NCBI GenBank assembly: GCA_045654685.1
Contig: JAZONV010000092.1
Coordinates: 1 to 11,158, forward strand
Direction of reading: 5' to 3'
DNA from: RGIG1828 sp045654685
Lineage (GTDB): Bacteria; Bacillota; Clostridia; UMGS1810
Length of the DNA stretch: 11,158 nucleotides
The translations under genes were made by a program, and so were the position numbers. Shown in pieces: positions 6,582-11,158 of this stretch; positions within the stretch are counted from its first letter, which is position 1, and each line of letters starts with the position of its first letter. The notes beneath the pieces are model-generated. The model was not told the DNA's origin and made no database searches. It saw nothing but the letters and a program-made list of their open reading frames with translations.

Positions 6582-7406
6582 TCATAAAAGATTTTCGTTT
6601 CCGACTGTTTTTATCCAGTCTCTTAGCCAATATTCAGATTTGAGACCGATTCCCATAACGCAGTTTGTGAGAAAAACCATTCCTTCAATTCTGCCCTCTT
6701 TCATCCATTTGAGACCTGTTTCGCATTGGAACTGCATGTTTTCCAATGTTACGGATTTATCCTGATCATAGTCATAGATGTAGAGCCCAAGCATTTTTTT
6801 GGTGTCGGGCAAAAGGTCTTCATATCTTGAAAAATCTTCGTCCATGTTGGGGATTTCGTCTGTCTGCATATTCCATACGGTTATGCCGTCTATATCCGTA
6901 TACAAATCTTTTGAATATTTATGAACGGCTTTTGTGTAGCATGTAGACCAAAGTTCAATGGGTTTGGATGCCAGGGTGAGTTTTTCTTTCATTTTGGAAA
7001 TTTCTTCCTTATAAAAACTCTCGGGCTGACCAACTCCGCCGTATCCCATCAGGTCATCCAGAAATGCTCCCATGATATTTGGATACTTTTTAGAAAGTTC
7101 GCAAATGAAGGCTTCTTCATTTCCCGTTCTGAATCCCGTTGAACCGGTGATGCTCCACATCACGTTTTTAATGTTGCAAAAACTTTCCATGTAGCCATAG
7201 GCATCTTCCGAAAAAGAAACTGGACGCCCCTGGGATGAAACCATAATCACATTTGGAATATCCAGCATAAATGCACCCTCTGCCGGAGTGATTCTTGAAC
7301 GTTTTGAAAATCTTTCGTCACAACCTCTGTTGATGAGGAAAATATCATCATCATGGGCAGGACTTGCAAAAAGCCAAAATTTGTCTCTCACTTTAACATT
7401 ACTCAT
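6582..7406 (-). CDS. Unknown protein, probable TIM-barrel glycosidase-like
   Basis: 274 aa, no signal peptide or membrane segment; family not recognised. Regularly spaced hydrophobic strands suggest a TIM barrel: FWLFASPAHDDD (10-21), NVIMVSSQG (52-60), NVMWSITGSTGF (81-92), IMGAFLDDLMG (111-121), IELWSTCYT (150-158), DGITVWNM (173-180), MLGLYIYDYD (205-214) and GMVFLTNCVMG (242-252). D117 and D118 at the end of a strand are the best candidates for an active site. The frame begins 7 codons earlier, but AGGAG lies 8 nt before the ATG at 7406. That ATG overlaps the kinase stop (ATGAGTAA), so translation is coupled and the protein should work with the kinase and MurQ, for example in releasing or processing amino sugars. 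This role is inferred from context only. Confidence 0.75.
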   Translation of the reverse strand: MSNVKVRDKFWLFASPAHDDDIFLINRGCDERFSKRSRITPAEGAFMLDIPNVIMVSSQGRPVSFSEDAYGYMESFCNIKNVMWSITGSTGFRTGNEEAFICELSKKYPNIMGAFLDDLMGYGGVGQPESFYKEEISKMKEKLTLASKPIELWSTCYTKAVHKYSKDLYTDIDGITVWNMQTDEIPNMDEDFSRYEDLLPDTKKMLGLYIYDYDQDKSVTLENMQFQCETGLKWMKEGRIEGMVFLTNCVMGIGLKSEYWLRDWIKTVGNENLL

Positions 7407-8556
7407 TTTTATCTCTCCTGTTCTCATATTCCGACTTGAATTTTTTCTCTATTATTTGAGTGTCTTTTCCGCATTGTTCCAAACATCTGATGCACGCCCC
7501 AAAAACCTGGGGAATTTCGGGGATTATAATATGTATATTTTCTCCAAGATTTTTCTCTATCATTTTTGCATAGACAGAATCTTTTTGCAAAAGTCCACCG
7601 GACATCAAAAGAGTGTTGGAACAATCATATTTTCCCATAATCTTTTCCACAAGGTCACTCATATGCTTTGCATTTTTTTCAAGAATTTCTTTTGCAACTG
7701 TGTCGCCTTTTTCATGGGCTCTAAAAACAAGAGGTGCAAAGGATGCCGCAAAGTCGGTTTTTGATGAATATATTTTGTCGATGCTGTTCCACACGGTTGT
7801 GCCAAGTTTACCTTCCACCATCTCTGTGATGATGGTGGTCTCGCCAACTCCGTCTCTTTGGGCAAGGGCGGCTGTCAGGGCATCTCTTCCAATGGCATAT
7901 CCGCTTCCCGAAAGCTCCAAAAGATATCCCCATCCTCCGACTCTTGTCAGATTATCATTTTCATAGGCATATGCAACACTTCCCGTACCGCAGATTATTG
8001 CGGCACAGTTTTTCACTTGGGGAACAGAGTAGATTACGTTCATAATGTCACTTTTGACACACACATGGGCGTTTTTCAAAACCCCTTTGAGATGATTTTC
8101 AATCTTGAGAGAATTTTTTTCAAATCCGCATCCGGCAATCCCTGCAAAAACACCTCTCACGTTGTCTTTGTCTATGCAAAGTCTCTCAATACCCTCATCT
8201 ATCACATCATACACTTTGTCCATCCCAACCACATTGGGATTTGATGCCCCGAGAGTAACCCTTTTGATAAAATCTCCCGTTTCATTGAATACAACAAATT
8301 CTGTTTTTGTTCCACCGCCGTCTATTCCAAGATAAAAATCGTCCTTGGGGTTAAACAAAAGAAGTTCATTTAAAGAAATTTTGAAACAAGCACATATATC
8401 CAAAATTGTGTCTATTCCCGGAATTGTTCCCGTCTTTTCCCATTTATTTACGGCTTTGTCGGAAAAGCCGATTTTTGAAGCAAACTCTTTTTGGGTCATT
8501 CCGGCTTTTTTTCTAAAAAATCTTAGGTTCTGGGAAAAAAATATTTTGTTTTCCAT
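7399..8556 (-). CDS. XRE-type HTH fused to BadF/NAGK-family amino-sugar kinase (MurK-like), possible sensor-regulator
   Basis: 385 aa with two domains. Residues 5-65 form an XRE/Cro HTH (RKKAGMTQKEFASKIGFSDKAVNKWEK, 15-41). Residues 74-360 are a BadF/BadG-type ATPase as in GlcNAc kinase and clostridial MurK: phosphate-1 GIDGGGTKT (77-85), AGIAGCG (138-144), the candidate catalytic Asp D170 in VKSDIMNV, phosphate-2 CGTGSVAY (189-196), GGWGYLL (207-213), GSGYAIGRDAL (217-227) and MSGGLL (318-323). The usual GDEGSG is ELSGSG here (214-219), which may weaken or alter catalysis. From the family it should phosphorylate MurNAc or GlcNAc. The HTH suggests it also binds DNA, as ROK repressors (NagC, Mlc) do with a different kinase fold. 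AAGGAG is well placed before the ATG. It starts 54 nt after murQ ends. Confidence 0.85.
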   Translation of the reverse strand: MENKIFFSQNLRFFRKKAGMTQKEFASKIGFSDKAVNKWEKTGTIPGIDTILDICACFKISLNELLLFNPKDDFYLGIDGGGTKTEFVVFNETGDFIKRVTLGASNPNVVGMDKVYDVIDEGIERLCIDKDNVRGVFAGIAGCGFEKNSLKIENHLKGVLKNAHVCVKSDIMNVIYSVPQVKNCAAIICGTGSVAYAYENDNLTRVGGWGYLLELSGSGYAIGRDALTAALAQRDGVGETTIITEMVEGKLGTTVWNSIDKIYSSKTDFAASFAPLVFRAHEKGDTVAKEILEKNAKHMSDLVEKIMGKYDCSNTLLMSGGLLQKDSVYAKMIEKNLGENIHIIIPEIPQVFGACIRCLEQCGKDTQIIEKKFKSEYENRRDKNE

Positions 8557-8610
8557 TTGTACATCTCCTTTTTGTCGAAGATTCCCTGCTATGTAATGCC
8601 TCCCAAGGTG

Positions 8611-9420
8611 TTAATCTATGTTTGTGCTGTCAACCACGTCTCTTATAACCCAGTTGTGCTCTTCGAGTCTTTGAATTGCCGTGTCTCTGTCATATTTGCA
8701 TAATTCGCACACAATGGAAATGACACGTTCTTTGAGTTTGATGTTGGTGGGACGAAGATTTATCATCAGATTTTCGCACACTTTTCCCGTTTTTATCATG
8801 GCACATGTGGAAAGCATATTCAAAATCATTTTTTGAGCAGAGCCTGCTTTCATTCTGGTGGATCCCGTAATTGCTTCGGGACCTGTCACACATACAATTG
8901 CTATGTCCGCCTCTTTTTCAAGTCTGCATCCGTGATTTGCGACTATGCCAATGGTTTTGCATCCCATCTCTTTAGCAAAGGAAAGGGCATTTGCAACATA
9001 TGATGCGTTTCCTGATGCAGAAATCCCCACAACCGTGTCTGCAGGTGTCAGATTCTTTGCTTTTATGTCCCTCACTCCTGCGTTTCCGTCGTCTTCTTCT
9101 CCCTCTGCCGCACGAAACATACAATCTTCGCCCCCGGCAATTATTCCGCTGACAAGTTCCCGATCCACTCCGAAAGTGGGCGGACACTCCGATGCATCTA
9201 TAACTCCAAGTCTTCCCGAGGTGCCTGCGCCAATATATATGAGTCGTCCGCCTTTTGTCATGCCGTCCACGATTGCATCAACGGCTTTTTCAATATCAGA
9301 CAGGACTTCTCCCACAGCATTTACCGCATTTACATTTTCTCTTTGTATCATTTCAAGCATTTCTTTGGTGCTTGCCTTGTCTATGTTCATTGTGTTTGGA
9401 TTTCTCTGTTCTGTCAGCAT
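8611..9420 (-). CDS. murQ: N-acetylmuramic acid 6-phosphate etherase
   Basis: Cytoplasmic SIS-domain enzyme that removes D-lactate from MurNAc-6-phosphate to give GlcNAc-6-phosphate in cell-wall recycling or muropeptide use. 269 aa. Signatures: LTEQRNPNT (2-10), the sugar-phosphate loop GAGTSGRLGVIDASECPPTFG (64-84), with E78 equivalent to E. coli catalytic Glu83, AAEGEEDD (104-111) holding the second acid, GISASGNASYV (132-142), and the family hallmark GPEAITGSTRMKAGSAQK (180-197). The C-terminus is about 30 residues shorter than E. coli MurQ (298 aa): one of the two small helical repeats seems to be missing, with no sign of a frameshift. AGAGGA precedes the ATG. First gene after the 9770-9798 promoter, with the MurK-like kinase next, which supports the pathway. 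Confidence 0.95.
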   Translation of the reverse strand: MLTEQRNPNTMNIDKASTKEMLEMIQRENVNAVNAVGEVLSDIEKAVDAIVDGMTKGGRLIYIGAGTSGRLGVIDASECPPTFGVDRELVSGIIAGGEDCMFRAAEGEEDDGNAGVRDIKAKNLTPADTVVGISASGNASYVANALSFAKEMGCKTIGIVANHGCRLEKEADIAIVCVTGPEAITGSTRMKAGSAQKMILNMLSTCAMIKTGKVCENLMINLRPTNIKLKERVISIVCELCKYDRDTAIQRLEEHNWVIRDVVDSTNID

Positions 9421-9557
9421 ATTTTTTTCCTCTTTTCTTTTTGTTTCACGTCCCGAAGGGACATATCGGATCCGTCAGGATATATCGCACCAAAGGTATA
9501 TAGCAAATTCCGTCAGGAATTTATATCGTTGAAATTAATTGCTGTGCAATTAATTTC

Positions 9558-9571
9558 ATTATAGAATGAGT
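9558..9571 (-). promoter_or_regulatory. Shared 14-nt motif ACTCATTCTATAAT, copy 2; possible second murQ promoter
   Basis: On the minus strand the motif contains TATAAT (9563-9558). It matches 6449-6436 at 13 of 14 positions. No convincing -35 is found 16-18 bp upstream. If active it would start murQ transcripts inside the hairpin array and bypass its right half. Confidence 0.3.
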
Positions 9572-9744
9572 GAACGATTCAGACGCCAAGCTTTTTAGCT
9601 AAATTTTGAACTTCGTTCAAAGCTAAATTGTTTCTTTGAAACAGCTAAATTAAATTCGCCTTGTAGCTGACCGAAGGTCAATTTAGCTACGAAGTAATTT
9701 AGCGTGCGTCATCACATTTAGCTCGCCGTCAGGCGAATTTAGCT

Positions 9745-9773
9745 TAATAGATTTAACTTCGTTAAATCTATTA
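9745..9773. promoter_or_regulatory. 29-bp perfect palindrome over the murQ -10 and start site, candidate operator
   Basis: TAATAGATTTAAC (9745-9757), centre TTC, and GTTAAATCTATTA (9761-9773) are perfect 13-bp inverted half-sites. On the minus strand they overlap the -10 box (9775-9770) and the predicted start. This position suits a repressor site, for example for the HTH-kinase encoded two genes downstream. It also has the C-TTC-G centre of the array hairpins, so it may simply be the outermost array member. Confidence 0.45.
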
Positions 9774-9798
9774 TACCACCCCCAAAATCACTTTTCAA
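9770..9798 (-). promoter_or_regulatory. Sigma-A promoter of the murQ operon
   Basis: On the minus strand TTGAAA (9798-9793) is separated by exactly 17 bp from TATAAT (9775-9770). Transcription would start near 9763 and run through about 340 nt of hairpin array before the murQ ATG at 9420. It is divergent from the noc promoter. Confidence 0.75.
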
Positions 9799-10024
9799 TG
9801 GAATATTTGTTCTATGACATCGGAGGAAAATGTCTACTGCGAGTAGATATTTTAAAAATGTGGCAGTTCGTTTTATTAAAAATTCATTTGTTTTTCTCTT
9901 TTTTTCAAAAAACTTATCGCAATCTGTGACACAAAGTGAGACAAAGCAACCAAAGCCACGTCGGGCAATGGATTTTTCAGGCGGGAAATTGCTTTTGATG
10001 TCTTTTTTGAAAGATGGAATTTGT
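9799..10024. other. Intergenic DNA between the murQ and noc promoters
   Basis: No convincing gene. A short hairpin, ATGTCTACT-GCG-AGTAGATAT (9830-9850, one G-T pair), is the only structure noted. The rest is T-rich on the plus strand. A 79-codon open frame here is judged non-coding: its ATG has GGAGG only 3 nt away, the translation is rich in Phe, Ser and Lys with no recognisable domain, and it runs through the noc promoter. Confidence 0.5.
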
Positions 10025-10053
10025 TTCACTTTTTCGGGGCAAAATGTTATAAT
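10025..10053 (+). promoter_or_regulatory. Promoter of noc, extended -10
   Basis: TATAAT at 10048-10053 is preceded by TGT, giving an extended -10 (TGnTATAAT). The -35 17 bp upstream is weak (TTCACT, 10025-10030), which is usual for extended -10 promoters. Start predicted near 10060, leaving a leader of about 37 nt that holds AGGAGG. Confidence 0.65.
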
Positions 10054-10096
10054 TTTTTCAGGTAGATAGTTAAAAGAAACACAGGAGGAAAACAGT

Positions 10097-10963
10097 ATGC
10101 AGTTACTTGCCAAAATCAAATCAGCACTTCCCATAACCTACACCGAGGAATACAAATCGAAAGAGGGGGAAAAAGCAGTCATTCAGATTCCCATTCATTT
10201 TATCAAGCAAAGTCCCTATCAGCCAAGACGCACCTTTGATGCAGAATCAATTGAAGAACTTTCGGAGTCCATAAAAAAATATGGCGTTATTCAACCCATA
10301 ACCGTCAGAAGAATTTCTGCAGACTCCTATGAACTCATTGCAGGAGAAAGACGGCTTCGGGCAAGCACCATGGCAGGACTTTTGAGAGTTCCGGCAATTG
10401 TTTCCGACCTTTCGGACAACGACTGTGCCGTGGTTGCTCTTATAGAAAACATTCAAAGAGAGAATTTAACATTTCTTGAAGAGGCAGAAGCCTACAGAAA
10501 TCTTTTGTATCGCCACGGATTCACCCAGGAGGAACTTGCAAAGAGAATAGGGAAAAGTCAGTCGGCTGTTGCAAACAAAGTAAGACTTCTGAAACTGCCC
10601 CTGGTGGTGAGAGAAATCATCACAGATTCCCATCTCACCGAACGCCACGCAAGAGCAATTTTAAGGCTTGAAACGGAAGAAAAGCAATTAAAAGCCCTTT
10701 TAAAGATTACCGACGAAGGCTTAAATGTTGCCCAGACCGATGAACTTGTGGAAAAAATGCTCACTCCCGACCCTGCTCCCATAAAGGAAACAGAAAAAAC
10801 AATCACAGAGAATAAATCCTGCGTTTTTAAGGATGTGAGAATATTTTTAAACACAATCCGTCATGCCGTTGACGTGATGAAACAAAACGGCATTGAGGCA
10901 ACATCGGAAGAAAGAGAGTCAGATGGGTTTTATGAATATCTGATTCAGATACCAAAAATATGA
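10097..10963 (+). CDS. noc: Nucleoid occlusion protein Noc (ParB family)
   Basis: 288 aa ParB/Noc CTPase that binds specific chromosomal sites and keeps division septa off the nucleoid at the membrane. The short N-terminus MQLLAKIKSALPI could form the amphipathic membrane-binding helix known in Noc. The ParB N-domain has QPRRTF (42-47), GVIQPITVRR (63-72), the GERRLRAS nucleotide-binding motif (83-90) and ALIENIQRE (114-122). The DNA-binding domain has an HTH (TQEELAKRIGKSQSAVANKVRLLKLP, 143-168) and TERHARAIL (181-189). The C-terminal KDVRIFLNTIRHAVDVMKQNGI (245-266) and ending IQIPK fit clostridial Noc better than ParB. AGGAGG lies 8 nt before the ATG. No parA/soj or rsmG is next to it in the window, so Spo0J/ParB is the alternative, but less likely. 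Confidence 0.88.
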   Translation: MQLLAKIKSALPITYTEEYKSKEGEKAVIQIPIHFIKQSPYQPRRTFDAESIEELSESIKKYGVIQPITVRRISADSYELIAGERRLRASTMAGLLRVPAIVSDLSDNDCAVVALIENIQRENLTFLEEAEAYRNLLYRHGFTQEELAKRIGKSQSAVANKVRLLKLPLVVREIITDSHLTERHARAILRLETEEKQLKALLKITDEGLNVAQTDELVEKMLTPDPAPIKETEKTITENKSCVFKDVRIFLNTIRHAVDVMKQNGIEATSEERESDGFYEYLIQIPKI

Positions 10964-10995
10964 GAAAGGGTAACAGCAAAAAGTAAATAAATAGA

Positions 10996-11035
10996 AGGGG
11001 CTGTCTCTTTAATTGTATAATGTGCATAATTATGC
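10996..11035. repeat. Possible repeat or IS-type end and 12-bp palindrome after noc
   Basis: GGGGCTGTCTCTTTAA at 10997-11012 resembles terminal sequences of some IS and MITE families in Firmicutes (recollection, unchecked). A 12-bp perfect palindrome GCATAATTATGC follows at 11024-11035. TATAAT at 11016-11021 is a -10-like box without a good -35. No strong intrinsic terminator for noc was found at 10964-11040. Confidence 0.3.
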
Positions 11036-11060
11036 GAAAAATTGGAGTTTGTCGGGGAGA

Positions 11061-11140
11061 TGAAACAAGGCTAAAGCGAAAGCCTCCACTGTGTAAGGGG
11101 AGGTGGATTTGCCGTAAGGCAAAGACGGAGGGGTTGTAGC
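11061..11140. repeat. Hairpin-rich interspersed repeat at the right edge
   Basis: Successive hairpins: GGCT/AGCC around 11069-11084, CCTCC (11083-11087) with GGAGG (11099-11103), and TTTGCC-GTAA-GGCAAA (11108-11123), then GACGGAGGGGTTGTAGC (11124-11140). The pattern CCTCC, GGGGAGG, TTGCC..GGCAA, GACGGAGGG is one I recall as widespread in intergenic DNA of gut Clostridia; it was not searched here. The element may continue beyond 11158. No ORF is seen. Confidence 0.55.
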
Positions 11141-11158
11141 AAATTACTCAAATTCGAT

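Larger units (their letters stand above)
9450..9773. repeat. Array of about 11 small hairpins in the murQ leader, constant spacers and variable stems
   Basis: Hairpins (stem/loop/stem): 9450-9462 (GTCCC, GAA), 9470-9481 (ATCC, GTCA), 9489-9497 (ACC, AAA), 9505-9522 (AAATTCC, GTCA), 9530-9558 (13 bp, loop TGT), 9605-9621 (TTTGAAC, TTC), 9629-9643 (TGTTTC, TTT), 9668-9680 (TGACC, GAA), 9688-9696 (TAC, GAA), 9723-9736 (TCGCC, GTCA), 9745-9773 (13 bp, TTC). Spacers repeat: ATATCG at 9463, 9482 and 9523; AGCTAAATT at 9597, 9621 and 9643; then its complement, exact or nearly so, near 9680, 9697, 9715 and 9736. Loops fall into a few types, chiefly C-GAA-G (or its complement C-TTC-G) and C-GTCA-G. 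No ORF is present. On the minus strand it is downstream of the murQ promoter, so it should be transcribed as the 5' leader. Confidence 0.8.

Noticed and set aside
8945..9532. 195-codon plus-strand open frame antisense to murQ
   Set aside because: A shadow of murQ, which has full family signatures on the other strand; the predicted protein is Ser/Pro-rich low-quality sequence.
9450..9773. CRISPR array
   Set aside because: The repeated units are 6-9 bp and their intervals are self-complementary hairpins of varied length; there are no long direct repeats and no cas genes.
9830..10069. 79-codon plus-strand open frame before noc
   Set aside because: GGAGG is only 3 nt from the ATG, a hairpin covers the start, composition is unlike the real genes, and it runs through the noc -10 box.
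9739..10134. 131-codon open frame on the minus strand
   Set aside because: It overlaps the noc promoter and start and the murQ promoter, has no ribosome site or domain, and reads through the hairpin array.

Overview
The window looks like a chromosomal segment of a low-GC Clostridia-type Firmicute, probably an uncultured gut or rumen lineage. Four things point that way: strong AGGAGG ribosome sites, a Noc-type ParB protein, a Firmicute-style polar amino-acid ABC operon, and intergenic DNA full of small hairpin repeats of a kind I associate with Clostridia metagenome genomes (that association is from memory and was not searched). No rRNA, tRNA, CRISPR or transposase gene was seen.

Layout. Positions 1-247 hold repeats and terminators. 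On the minus strand, read right to left, come: a divergent promoter at 9770-9798; a roughly 340-nt leader packed with small hairpins; murQ (MurNAc-6-P etherase, 8611-9420); an XRE-HTH/BadF-family kinase fusion (7399-8556), MurK/NAGK-like; and a translationally coupled unknown protein, probably a TIM barrel (6582-7406). Then follows a roughly 370-bp MITE-like repeat region (about 6197-6563); a DUF4838 (GH163-like) protein (4395-6143); and a second glycosidase-like TIM-barrel protein (2815-4275). A separate promoter (2639-2667) then drives a polar amino-acid ABC transporter: lipoprotein (1827-2573), permease (981-1694) and ATPase (248-991). On the plus strand, noc (10097-10963) is transcribed divergently from murQ and is followed by a hairpin-rich repeat at the right edge.

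How the genes may work together. murQ beside a BadF-family amino-sugar kinase is a peptidoglycan amino-sugar salvage arrangement: the kinase makes MurNAc-6-P or GlcNAc-6-P, and MurQ removes the lactyl ether. The three predicted carbohydrate-active proteins have no signal peptides, so they should act on imported or internal glycans. The kinase carries an N-terminal HTH and a changed GDEGSG-type motif, so it may also be, or mainly be, a sugar-sensing repressor. A 29-bp perfect palindrome over the murQ -10 box is its most obvious candidate operator.

The most unusual content is non-coding: (i) the murQ leader hairpin array, where spacers are constant and stems vary; (ii) a MITE-like element whose terminal sequence recurs as a palindrome inside the amino-acid transporter operon; and (iii) a two-copy composite repeat with a conserved 29-nt module beside a hairpin whose sequence differs but whose pairing is kept.
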